Below are positions 9,815 to 19,517 of a stretch of 64,000 nucleotides of DNA, piece after piece. Source of the DNA: Cardiobacteriaceae bacterium. Lineage in GTDB: Bacteria > Pseudomonadota > Gammaproteobacteria > Cardiobacteriales > Cardiobacteriaceae. Position 1 is the stretch's first letter, and each line of letters starts with the position of its first letter. The stretch lies in assembly GCA_030529365.1 (NCBI GenBank), contig JAUMXB010000003.1:1-64000 (forward strand), given 5' to 3'. The position numbers and the translations under genes were made by a program. The notes beneath the pieces were generated by a model. The model saw only the letters and a program-made list of their open reading frames with translations, searched no databases and was not told where the DNA came from.

Positions 9815-11515
9815 TCAGGTATCGAATTTGTTGCGCAGGTAGTTGAAGAGCCATGAGCGCGGCCGTTCCTTGCCGTGGGCGGCGAAGTAGAGTTCGCCTT
9901 CGTCGTAGCAGGCGTAGCGCAGGCGGCGTTCCACGATGGGTTTGTGATAGACGATGAGGATGGCGTCGTCTTTTTGCAGGGTGGTGGCGAGGTTGGGCAG
10001 AAGGATTTCCTGCTTGCCGCGCTTCATGTAGAGGGGAAGCGCGTCGTTGGCGGTATCGGGTTCGCCGGGCAGCATCCACATGTGCTGTAGGCGCAGGAGG
10101 TTGCCGGAGGCAAGTTCCTGGATGACGGCTGGAGCGTGCTTGTCGTTGATGCGCAGGATGTAGTGATGCGGGTTGTGGTCACCGGCAAGCGCTTCGATGC
10201 GGGCGAGCAGGGCTTTGCCGAAGGCTTCGTCCTGGTGGCGCAGGAGGGTGATGAAGCGCGACAGGAGCGGGCGGGCGATGCGCGGGAAGATTTGCGTGGC
10301 GATGAGTTCGGCTTCGGCCATGACGCGATCAAATCCGGCGAGGTCGAAGAGCTTTTCGTTACTGCTGCGGTTCTGCTTGCCGACGACGAAGAGCGACGGG
10401 TGCATGGCCTTGGCGGTCATGGCGATGGAGAGGTTGTCGGAGTCGGAGTTTTCCGCGGCCACGATGGCTTGCGCGCGCCCGATGTCGGCGGCGCGCAGGG
10501 TGACGGCTTCGCTGCCCACACCGCGCAGGAAGCCGGGTTCTTCAGGGGCGTTGGGGTCGATGATGAGGCTGTCCACGCCTTCGTATTCGAGGAAGCGCTT
10601 CAGGGTTTTGCCGAGGGAATCGTAGCCGCAGATGATCCAGCGGCCGTCCGGCGGTTGCAGGGGGAGCTCGTAGGCTTCGCCGGGTTCGGCATAAAGGCGG
10701 TTCAGCAGGGCGGCGATGGAAGGGCGGCGCAGGCCGATGGTGAGGCGTTCGGCGAAGATGCGGTTGGTGTTGATGATGGTATCGACGTCGAGCGATTGCG
10801 CGTTGTTGCTGCCGCGGCGCGTATAGGTGCGGCAGATGATGCGGAAATGCTGGTGGTTGGAGGAGAGCAGTTTGGCGGCGAGTGCGACTTTGATGTTGAC
10901 TTCTTCGCGGTCGGTAATGGCGACGACGGCGCGGCAATGCGGCGAACGGATGCCGGCGCGGGTGAGGAGTTCCACGTCGGAAGCGTCGCCGGCAATGGCG
11001 AAGACGCTGTGCAGCGAGGCGTCGAGCGCCATGCGGTTGATGCTGCCCGGATCCTTGTCGATCACGATGCAGTGGAAATTGGCGTCGATGAGGCGTCTCA
11101 CCAGGCGCTTGCCCGCTTCGCCAAAGCCGCAGATGATGACGAAGCGAGAATCGAGGCGGCCAACTTTCTGGGCAAAGCGCATTTCCGCGAGCGCGTGCTG
11201 GAAGGTGGCATCCTGCATGAGGGCGATGAGTTTACCGATGGCGTAAAACCACGACGGCACGGTGTAATAGATGCTGAAGGCCACCCACATGCGCTGCGCT
11301 TCGGAAAAGGCGAACGGCACTTCGCCGTAGCCGATGGTGGTGGCGGTGTAGCTCACCCAGTAGAAGGCCTGGAAGATGGTCATTTTCGCGGGACTGCCCT
11401 CTTCATCGACACCCGGCATCATGATCATGCCGAAGATGGCGACGGAATAGGCGGTGAGCAGCACCAGGGCGGGGGTGCGTACCTGACGGAAAATCAGGTA
11501 AACGATTTCGTTCAC
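9815..11515 (-). CDS. Potassium channel with two RCK/TrkA-N domains
   Basis: 566 residues. Two transmembrane helices flank a pore with the K+ selectivity filter TIGYG (residues 60-64). Two nucleotide-binding RCK domains follow: ICGFGEAGKR with G130, G132 and G135, and ICGYDSLGKT from about residue 296. The channel therefore has ligand-gated, Kch/MthK-like architecture with fused tandem regulators. The start is GTG at 11515, without a strong Shine-Dalgarno, 16 bp past the end of the upstream DUF6394-like gene, suggesting one transcript and coupled translation. It probably sits in the inner membrane and controls K+ flux. Confidence 0.9.
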   Translation of the reverse strand: MNEIVYLIFRQVRTPALVLLTAYSVAIFGMIMMPGVDEEGSPAKMTIFQAFYWVSYTATTIGYGEVPFAFSEAQRMWVAFSIYYTVPSWFYAIGKLIALMQDATFQHALAEMRFAQKVGRLDSRFVIICGFGEAGKRLVRRLIDANFHCIVIDKDPGSINRMALDASLHSVFAIAGDASDVELLTRAGIRSPHCRAVVAITDREEVNIKVALAAKLLSSNHQHFRIICRTYTRRGSNNAQSLDVDTIINTNRIFAERLTIGLRRPSIAALLNRLYAEPGEAYELPLQPPDGRWIICGYDSLGKTLKRFLEYEGVDSLIIDPNAPEEPGFLRGVGSEAVTLRAADIGRAQAIVAAENSDSDNLSIAMTAKAMHPSLFVVGKQNRSSNEKLFDLAGFDRVMAEAELIATQIFPRIARPLLSRFITLLRHQDEAFGKALLARIEALAGDHNPHHYILRINDKHAPAVIQELASGNLLRLQHMWMLPGEPDTANDALPLYMKRGKQEILLPNLATTLQKDDAILIVYHKPIVERRLRYACYDEGELYFAAHGKERPRSWLFNYLRNKFDT

Positions 11516-11531
11516 GGTTCAGCGCCCTGCA

Positions 11532-11900
11532 TCAGCGCCTGAGGGTTGCCGCCTCGATGACGACAAGGACGACGGATACGAGATTCGCTACCAGTGCGCC
11601 CATGCTGAGCGAGACGATGGTGACGATTTGCGCGCTGCCCACCGTGGTGGCAAATGTCCAGAGCATGATGGCGGCGAAGAGCTGCACGTCGGCAACGAGA
11701 CTGGTGGCGAGGAGCAGGGCGCCCATGTAGGAGCGGTCGCCGAATTTGAGGATGGTGCAGACGACGCTCACGACAAAGGCCAGGAAAAGCTCGATTTTGT
11801 CGTGGTGAATGGGGTTGTCGATGTCGCCGTACACAAAGCCGACGTTCAGCGTCAGCGCCAGCAGCACGAAAAAGCGGAACCACACGCGTTCACTGCTCAT
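11532..11900 (-). CDS. DUF6394-like inner membrane protein
   Basis: 122 residues with about four hydrophobic segments and the charged, conserved-looking YGDIDNPIHHDKIELF and LKFGDRSYMGA. I recall this family next to potassium channel genes in Pseudomonas, and the same pairing is seen here. A channel accessory or assembly role is inference. TGGAGAGAAG precedes the ATG. It is the first gene of a two-gene operon. Confidence 0.75.
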   Translation of the reverse strand: MSSERVWFRFFVLLALTLNVGFVYGDIDNPIHHDKIELFLAFVVSVVCTILKFGDRSYMGALLLATSLVADVQLFAAIMLWTFATTVGSAQIVTIVSLSMGALVANLVSVVLVVIEAATLRR

Positions 11901-12068
11901 GAACTTCTCTCCATCTGACCGAAAAGGTGGACATTATATAGCCGCGCGGGGCGATGGCCTATAGTCTTCGTGGCGGGAGGGGAGGCGGGGGAAGGATATA
12001 AATTGTTGACGCGCGGAACGTCTTCCAGAGGAAACGCTTGTGCAACTGTTGAGAAGTGAAGATTCGAG

Positions 12069-12154
12069 AAATAGGAAAATTTCCCATCATTAAGCGCTTG
12101 TGGTGAGAAATTTTCTCGTGATAAGCGCTTTTTGATAGTAAAAAATCACTATTT
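12069..12154. repeat. Paired AAGCGCTT element, copy 6
   Basis: Cores at 12092 and 12123, 31 bp apart. Left arm GGAAAATTTCCC, middle GAGAAATTTTCTC, right arm AGTAAAAAATCACTAT. It lies just past the stop of the META lipoprotein gene. Confidence 0.88.
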
Positions 12155-12171
12155 ATGACGGTGTTTTGGAA

Positions 12172-12576
12172 TTACTTGCGTGCGGCGCGAATCACCGCCT
12201 TGCCGGCGGCATCGCGGATTTCCAGGGTTTGCCCCTGCTGTTGCCAGCTCGCGCCCTGCACGAGGTTTCGCGCGAATTTGGCTTCCTGTGCCATCCGTTG
12301 CGCGTCGCAGCCTTTCAGCGTGCCCGCCGGTTCTTCAAGGCGGATGCTTGCGCCTTCGCTTTGGTACTGGCCAAACAGGGTGTTGCAGCCGGCATTGCCG
12401 GAATAGCTGTTGTCGCTCGTGTCGAAACGCAGTGTGCCGCTTGCCGCTTCGCCGGCAATTTCCGTGAGCTGCCATTCGCCTTCGAGGGCAGGCGTATCTG
12501 TTGGTGCCATGTTGCCGGACTGGCTGGCGCAGGCGGCCAGGGAAAGGGCAAGGGCGGGCAGGACAAGGCTTTTCAT
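12172..12576 (-). CDS. META-domain lipoprotein
   Basis: 134 residues. Lipobox LSLAAC with the lipidated cysteine at about residue 16. A META domain follows (LEGEWQLTEIAG, then AGCNTLFGQY and LKGCDAQRMAQEAKF), as in E. coli HslJ, a heat-inducible outer-membrane lipoprotein linked to novobiocin resistance. Function here is unproven. GGAGA lies 7 bp before the ATG at 12576; an upstream in-frame extension to 12660 would bury the signal peptide. Confidence 0.85.
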   Translation of the reverse strand: MKSLVLPALALSLAACASQSGNMAPTDTPALEGEWQLTEIAGEAASGTLRFDTSDNSYSGNAGCNTLFGQYQSEGASIRLEEPAGTLKGCDAQRMAQEAKFARNLVQGASWQQQGQTLEIRDAAGKAVIRAARK

Positions 12577-12762
12577 GCGAGTGTCTCCGGTTTGCAAAAC
12601 GGCGTTATCTAACCACGTCGGCAAGGCAGTTTGCATGACGTTTGGTTTATATGGCCACAAATTATTAAATATATTGAAAACAATTAATTATAATGTTTTC
12701 GGGCAGTGCCGCGACGGTTTGCTTACAATCAAGAATCTTTATTGTTTGCATAAAGGTGCAGC

Positions 12763-13584
12763 ATGGCCGCAAAAATCACGACGGATATGAGCGTTCTTTC
12801 CGAAACGCTGCTGATTCCCCTCTGGGCCAAGGCAGTGGAATACGGGCGCGAGGACGCGGTGCTCAGGGATGCCGAGGCGAAGCGGATGATGGATGCCATA
12901 GACTATGATTTCGGCAAGTTCCGCAAGGCGAAATTGTCGCAGGCGGGCTGCTGCGTGCGCGCGCGGGTTTTTGACCGCATGACGCAGGATTTCATTGCCG
13001 AGCATCCCGATGCGGTGGTGATGCAGCTGGGGGCGGGGCTGGATGCGCGCTATGAGCGCCTCGGCTACCCGGCCGTTGCCGCCTGGTATGATCTGGATTT
13101 GCCGGAAGTGATCGCCGTGCGCCGCGAATTGCTGCCGGAAAGCGGCAACCATTATCTGGCCGCTTCGCTTTTTGATACGGCGTGGATGGACGATGTGGCG
13201 GCAACGGGCAAGCCGGTGTTGCTGCTGCTGGAGGGTGTGGTGATGTATTTTCCGCGCGAAAAAATGGAAGCATGGCTTGCCGAAGTGGGCAGACGCGTGC
13301 CAGGCGTGAACGTGATCATGGATATTCTCGCGCCGGTGGCGGTCGGCAAGGCACAGCAGCATGATGCACTGAAACAGATGGGCAAGGATGCGCCGCAGTT
13401 TGAATGGACGGTGATGGACAGCAGCGAGCTGGAAAGCTGGGCGCCGGGCTGGCGTTTGCACGAGGAAGTGTATCTGAGCGATGCGGCGGGCAAGCGCTTT
13501 CCCTGGTGGTGCCGCCTCTTGTGCCGCACACGCTGGGGATACCGCAAGTTCAACCAGCGCGTGGCGTGGCTGGCAGGGCGGTAG
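12763..13584 (+). CDS. Class I SAM-dependent methyltransferase (LCM/TcmP-like family)
   Basis: 273 residues. MQLGAGLDARYERLG is motif I for SAM binding, YDLDLPEV the acidic motif II, and LLLLEGVVMYFPRE is typical of the leucine carboxyl methyltransferase/TcmP group of O-methyltransferases. The C-terminal part has a Trp/Arg-rich tail. The substrate is unknown. It stands alone, followed by about 350 bp without a gene. Confidence 0.85.
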   Translation: MAAKITTDMSVLSETLLIPLWAKAVEYGREDAVLRDAEAKRMMDAIDYDFGKFRKAKLSQAGCCVRARVFDRMTQDFIAEHPDAVVMQLGAGLDARYERLGYPAVAAWYDLDLPEVIAVRRELLPESGNHYLAASLFDTAWMDDVAATGKPVLLLLEGVVMYFPREKMEAWLAEVGRRVPGVNVIMDILAPVAVGKAQQHDALKQMGKDAPQFEWTVMDSSELESWAPGWRLHEEVYLSDAAGKRFPWWCRLLCRTRWGYRKFNQRVAWLAGR

Positions 13585-13937
13585 AGGCTGCGGCAGGCAC
13601 TCTCCGGATTACCGGAATTCCGGGAAATGCTCAGGCAGCATACGCGTTGGCGCAAGGCTGCGTGGGCGTGGTTCACGCATGCGGTTTGCGATGCTGTTTT
13701 TTCGCGTGCGTGCCGGCATGGCCATGATACATCCTGTTGATAAAATATAGTTTATTGTTTTTGTTTGGATTTATTTCATTCATGGCACGGGTTGCCAACA
13801 GTCTCAGTAGCGTTTTTGATTTGTTTTCTGGGTGCCATCATGTTGCCATGAAATCCTCCGCCCCTCCTGGGGCGTTGCCTGCCAGCGGTATCAATGGGAT
13901 ACTCGCTTCCCTTGTTGTACGAAAGAGGAGAGACATC
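13585..13937. other. 353-bp gap before trpB
   Basis: No convincing gene. 13696-13721 (TTTTTTCGCGTGCGTGCCGG and following) recurs at 61031-61056. A hairpin CGCCCC / GGGGCG lies at 13859-13874. The trpB frame stays open upstream to 13737, but the only good ribosome site is at 13924-13930. I see no leader peptide rich in Trp codons. Confidence 0.5.
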
Positions 13938-15143
13938 ATGGCGCATGAGGCACTGAACGCATTGGTATTGCCCGACAACGACGGCAATTTCGGCAAACAC
14001 GGCGGCAAGATTGCCCACCCCGGGCTGGCGAAGGCGCTCGCCGAAATCGAAAACGGCTTTCGCGCCATTATCAAAGAGCAGGCGTTTATCGACGAGATGA
14101 AGCGCCTGCAAAGCACCTACGTTGGCCGCCCCAGCCCGGTCTATCACGCGCGCACCCTGTCGCGGCGCGGCGCGCAGATTTACCTGAAGCGCGAAGATCT
14201 GAACCACACTGGCGCGCACAAGATCAATCATTGCCTCGGCGAAGTGCTGCTTGCGAAAAAGCTCGGCAAGAAAAAAGTGATTGCCGAGACCGGCGCCGGC
14301 CAGCATGGCGTGGCGCTCGCGACCGCCGCCGCCCTGCTCGGCATTGAATGCGAGATTCACATGGGCGTAGTCGATATTGCCAAGGAGCATCCCAACGTGT
14401 CGCGCATGAAGATACTTGGCGCGACAATCGTGCCGGTTTCGGCGGGCGCGGGAACGCTCAAGGAAGCGGTGGACAGCGCCTTCGAGGCCTACATGGGGCA
14501 GCTCGGCGACAGCATGTTCGCCATCGGTTCGGTCGTCGGCCCCGCGCCGTATCCGGAAATGGTCGCCTATTTCCAGTCGCTGGTTGGTCATGAAGCGCGC
14601 GAACAATTCCGGAACCAGTACGACGGCCTGCCCGATGAAGTGATTGCCTGCGTGGGCGGCGGCTCCAACGCGCTCGGCCTGTTCAATGCCTTTATTGATG
14701 ACAGGGATGTGGAACTGGTGGGCGTGGAGCCAGCCGGTGAAGGGCTGGACAAGCCCGGCCGCCATGCCGCCACACTGACGCTGGGCAAATTCGGCAATAT
14801 CCAGGGCTTCAACTGCTATTACCTGCAAGAAGCGGATGGCACGCCTGCCGCCGTGCATTCCATTGCCTCCGGGCTGGATTATCCGGGTGTCGGCCCGCAG
14901 CACTGCCATTTGAAAGACATCGGCCGCGGCCGCTATGAAACCGCCACCGACGCCGAATGCCTCGACGCCTTCATGGCGCTGTCGCGCGAAGAAGGCATCA
15001 TTCCGGCGCTGGAATCCTCGCACGCCATTGCCTATGCCTTGCGTCGCGCGAGCGAGCTGGACGCAAGCAAGCGCCTGTTGGTCAACCTTTCCGGCCGTGG
15101 CGACAAGGATATCGATTACGTGCTGGAAAAAATCGGCCTGTGA
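13938..15143 (+). CDS. trpB: Tryptophan synthase beta chain (orphan)
   Basis: 401 residues. Joins indole and serine to make tryptophan using PLP. K95 in HTGAHKIN is the PLP lysine, E117 in AETGAGQHG the catalytic acid, and VGGGSNA binds phosphate. GAGGAG at 13924-13930 supports ATG 13938. No trpA or other trp gene is adjacent. Compared with TrpA-partnered TrpB that I recall, it has HKINH where HKINN is usual, and AFEAYM where an ALRDW-type sequence lies near the TrpA interface. It may work with a distant trpA or use free indole. Confidence 0.88.
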   Translation: MAHEALNALVLPDNDGNFGKHGGKIAHPGLAKALAEIENGFRAIIKEQAFIDEMKRLQSTYVGRPSPVYHARTLSRRGAQIYLKREDLNHTGAHKINHCLGEVLLAKKLGKKKVIAETGAGQHGVALATAAALLGIECEIHMGVVDIAKEHPNVSRMKILGATIVPVSAGAGTLKEAVDSAFEAYMGQLGDSMFAIGSVVGPAPYPEMVAYFQSLVGHEAREQFRNQYDGLPDEVIACVGGGSNALGLFNAFIDDRDVELVGVEPAGEGLDKPGRHAATLTLGKFGNIQGFNCYYLQEADGTPAAVHSIASGLDYPGVGPQHCHLKDIGRGRYETATDAECLDAFMALSREEGIIPALESSHAIAYALRRASELDASKRLLVNLSGRGDKDIDYVLEKIGL

Positions 15144-15473
15144 TGCTGGGCCATCTGTGTATGCCGGATGTGGGAGTTTTGCAATAACTTTGCAAAAATA
15201 GTCTTAGTTTGGGATAAGTGTTTGATGATTTATGATTTTTGAAAAATCTCTCGAATTTTTCTATGAAATGGCAAAACATTGCCCTCCCCCGCAGGAGGGA
15301 GAGAAACTAATTAAAGGAACAACGCAATATCAGAGGATATGTCTATTTTCTTATTACGATCTCAGATACAGTCAGTAATTTTTTTTTCGAAAAATATCTT
15401 ATTTTTAATAAAAACCAATATTAAAAGTTATTTTTTTGATAAAAAACATCACTTCTGGTTTTTTTTTGAAATA
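15144..15473. other. AT-rich gap between trpB and a toxin gene
   Basis: No gene seen. A small hairpin CCCTCC / GGAGGG lies at 15282-15299 without a T tract. From about 15340 to 15480 the sequence is strongly AT-rich with several T runs, unlike its surroundings, suggesting acquired DNA around the toxin-antitoxin pair. Confidence 0.6.
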
Positions 15474-15761
15474 TTATTGTTTGTGGCTCTGCTGTGCGCC
15501 GTGCACGATATCGAGCGTCGTAATGGTGCGCGCATCATCATTCACGCGATAGTAAATGATGTAAGGGGGGAGCAGGTAATACGTGCGCAGGAATTCATCT
15601 GCGCCCAGCGCAGGAAACATATAGGGCATGAAAGCGATGTATCTTTTGCAAATTCTTTCGATGAGATTGGCGCCTACCCAAGGCTCTTCTCTGGATAGGA
15701 AATGATCGCCAATCCTGCTCAAAGTATGCAGCGTATTATTGAGCCATTTTATGCGATGCAT
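15474..15761 (-). CDS. RelE/ParE-family toxin
   Basis: 95 residues. MHRIKWLNNTLHTLSRIGDHF with VGANLIERI is the N-terminal helical hairpin of ParE/RelE toxins. YIIYYRVNDDARTITTLDIVHG is the C-terminal beta-sheet core. Such toxins poison gyrase (ParE) or cut mRNA (RelE); which applies is not resolvable here. The ATG at 15761 lies inside the antitoxin gene, the usual coupled antitoxin-toxin order. Confidence 0.8.
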   Translation of the reverse strand: MHRIKWLNNTLHTLSRIGDHFLSREEPWVGANLIERICKRYIAFMPYMFPALGADEFLRTYYLLPPYIIYYRVNDDARTITTLDIVHGAQQSHKQ

Positions 15762-15892
15762 CACGCAGTTCTGCAATGAGGCTGGCGATGAACTTTTCCG
15801 CTTCTTCCAGACGCCTGGCGATATGGCGTCTCCCAGTCGTCGCGCGCTTCCATACTGGAAAATTCCATGCCGTAGCTGTTGCGTATGGTCAT
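15736..15892 (-). pseudogene. Frameshifted antitoxin of the RelE/ParE pair
   Basis: Starting at ATG 15892 the frame reads MTIRNSYGMEFSSMEARDDW. It then loses sense at a GGG run (15832-15834 on the plus strand). Skipping one base restores RRHIARRLEEAEKFIASLIA and a stop at 15736, giving a 51-residue antitoxin that overlaps the toxin start. One extra G therefore breaks the gene, unless it is a sequencing error in a short homopolymer. The restored product has a strand-then-long-helix layout typical of small antitoxins. Confidence 0.72.
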
Positions 15893-16060
15893 TGGCGTCT
15901 CACGCAGGGTTGTGAAACAAGTGGCAGTGATGGCATCGCACGACAGGCAAAACAAATACATGCCGCGCCGCATTAAGAAATCGTGAAGCTGTTCGCGGCT
16001 GGAATTGCTAAGGTATGCCGCACGGTTTATCCGCATTCCGCAAAGATCCAAGGAAAGACA

Positions 16061-16675
16061 ATGAAAAAATGGTTACTTGCCGCCGCGCTTGGCGGCCTTG
16101 CCACAGTGGCCTTTGCCGCGCAGCCGACCGGCGCTGATGCCAAAATCATGGTAGAACAGCAATCGGCTTTGATTCTCAAGCGCCTGGCCAGCAACAAGGC
16201 GCTCTACCAGAAAAATCCCGATGCCTTTGCCGATCTGGTGCGCGAAGAAGTGCTGCCGCACATGGATTTCGACGTGATGGCGCGATTCGTCCTCGGCCGC
16301 CACTGGAACAGCGCCACGCCCGCGCAGCGCAGCGCCTTTACCAGCGCTTTCCGCGATCTGCTGGTGCGCGTCTATTCGCGCGGCTGGACGAACTACACCG
16401 GCGCCAGCGTCGATGTGCTCGGCACGCCGCAGGTGGACCAGTACCAGCGCACCGTCATCCGCGCGCAGGTCACCGCCAACGACGGCCAGAAAAACACCAT
16501 CGTGTTCAATCTGCGTTTCAAGGATGGCGCATGGAAAATCTATGACGTGAGCTTCCAGAACGTTTCCATCCTCACCAGCTACCGCAACACGTTCGACAGC
16601 GACATCAACCGCAACGGCCTTGATGCCCTCATTGCCAAGGTGCGCACCATGAAACCGGAAGACGTGCAGCAATGA
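16061..16675 (+). CDS. mlaC: Mla pathway periplasmic phospholipid-binding protein
   Basis: 204 residues. Signal peptide MKKWLLAAALGGLATVAFA. The body carries the MlaC/Ttg2D blocks VREEVLPHMDFDVMARFVLG, FRDLLVRVYS and DGAWKIYDVSFQNVSILTSY. MlaC ferries phospholipids between the outer-membrane MlaA complex and the inner-membrane MlaFEDB transporter. AAGGAAAG at 16050-16056 supports the start. mlaF, mlaE and mlaD are not upstream, where a gammaproteobacterial mla operon would have them; a toxin-antitoxin pair on the other strand occupies that side. Confidence 0.93.
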   Translation: MKKWLLAAALGGLATVAFAAQPTGADAKIMVEQQSALILKRLASNKALYQKNPDAFADLVREEVLPHMDFDVMARFVLGRHWNSATPAQRSAFTSAFRDLLVRVYSRGWTNYTGASVDVLGTPQVDQYQRTVIRAQVTANDGQKNTIVFNLRFKDGAWKIYDVSFQNVSILTSYRNTFDSDINRNGLDALIAKVRTMKPEDVQQ

Positions 16676-16968
16676 TGGCCCTGGGACACTGGCAGGGCAG
16701 CACTTTCGTCCTCGCGCCTGCGCTTACCCTGCAAACCCTGAACGGCCAGCCGCTGGCCGTTTCTTCGTTTCCGCAGCAGGCTTGCGTGCTGGATGCCGCG
16801 CAGGTGAACGAGATCGACAGCATCGGCGTGGCCGCCATTCTCAATCTTTACCGCATGGCTCGGCAGGCGGACGTGGCGCTGCATTTGCAAGGGGCCAATG
16901 CAGCGCTCGTGCGCCAGCTTGATCTTTATGCACTGGATTCCGTAACGCTGGGGGCTGTTGACAATTAG
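16672..16968 (+). CDS. mlaB: STAS-domain protein MlaB
   Basis: 98 residues, a single STAS domain: FPQQACVLDAAQVNEIDSIG, then VAAILNLYRMARQADVALHL. MlaB binds the MlaF ATPase and is needed for activity of the MlaFEDB transporter. The start overlaps the mlaC stop (ATGATG), so the two are translationally coupled. Confidence 0.9.
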   Translation: MMALGHWQGSTFVLAPALTLQTLNGQPLAVSSFPQQACVLDAAQVNEIDSIGVAAILNLYRMARQADVALHLQGANAALVRQLDLYALDSVTLGAVDN

Positions 16969-17055
16969 CGATCAGAGTTTACAGAGTTTCAGAAAAATAT
17001 TTGAAATATCGATGGTTTCGTCGCAGCGTGATTTTCTCTATCCCCCTCTCCCCAA

Positions 17056-17079
17056 CCCCTCCCCCTCGATGGGGAGGGG
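17056..17079. repeat. G/C hairpin after mlaB
   Basis: Nine-bp stem CCCCTCCCC / GGGGAGGGG with loop CTCGAT, inside a pyrimidine-rich run starting at about 17040. No T tract follows. It may act as an mRNA 3' barrier; the role is unproven. Confidence 0.5.
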
Positions 17080-17189
17080 CTCTAATTCACTGCTTTATTT
17101 GGCGTTCATTGCATCAAGGCATCAAGTGTCAACGGCCCTTAAGTCAAAGCCGTTAAAATAATTTGGGAAAATTTCCCGAAAATTTTCAT

Positions 17190-17276
17190 TTTATATAATA
17201 TTTTTACCATCAATAAGCGCTTATCGTGAGAAATTTTCTCGTGATAAGCGCTTTTTTGTGAGAAATTTTACCATTT
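17190..17276. repeat. Paired AAGCGCTT element, copy 7
   Basis: Cores at 17215 and 17246, 31 bp apart. Left arm TTTTTACCA, middle GAGAAATTTTCTC, right arm GAGAAATTTTACCA. This copy is close to the apparent consensus and lies between mlaB and ibaG. Confidence 0.9.
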
Positions 17277-17356
17277 GATATCTGTCTCTCATCCTGCGCG
17301 GCAAAGTCGTGGCTGGAATGATAAAATGCGCCGCTTATTTGACGAGCCGGAAACCC

Positions 17357-17584
17357 ATGCAAGCAGACATCATTAAACAGAAAATCATCGACGCCCTCGG
17401 CGAAGCGGAAGTGACATTGTCCACCTTCGATGGCGTGCATTACGAAGCCCACGTTCGTTCCCCCGCTTTTGCCGGGAAAAAGCGCCTGGAGCAGCATCGC
17501 ATGGTCATGAACGCCTTGCAGGCCGAATTGAGCGCCAATGAAGTGCACGCGCTTGCCTTGAAAACCGAAGCGATTGGGTCATAA
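17357..17584 (+). CDS. ibaG: BolA family protein IbaG
   Basis: 75 residues matching the BolA/IbaG fold (FDGVHYEAHVRSPAFAGKKR, then QHRMVMNALQAEL). The family partners with monothiol glutaredoxins in iron-sulfur handling and acid response. ATG 17357 is chosen over 17309. It sits 10 bp before murA, the conserved order in gammaproteobacteria. Confidence 0.9.
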   Translation: MQADIIKQKIIDALGEAEVTLSTFDGVHYEAHVRSPAFAGKKRLEQHRMVMNALQAELSANEVHALALKTEAIGS

Positions 17585-17591
17585 GGGGTAG

Positions 17592-19494
<1,903 letters not shown>

Positions 19495-19517
19495 AATCCT
19501 TATCCCGAGGTCAAATT

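Noticed and set aside
13737-13937. In-frame N-terminal extension of trpB
   Set aside because: Family alignment and GAGGAG at 13924-13930 place the start at 13938.
17190-17276. AAGCGCTT elements as intrinsic terminators
   Set aside because: They lack a GC-rich stem with loop followed by a U tract, the palindrome has no loop, and real terminators sit beside several of them (29935, 39228, 59578).
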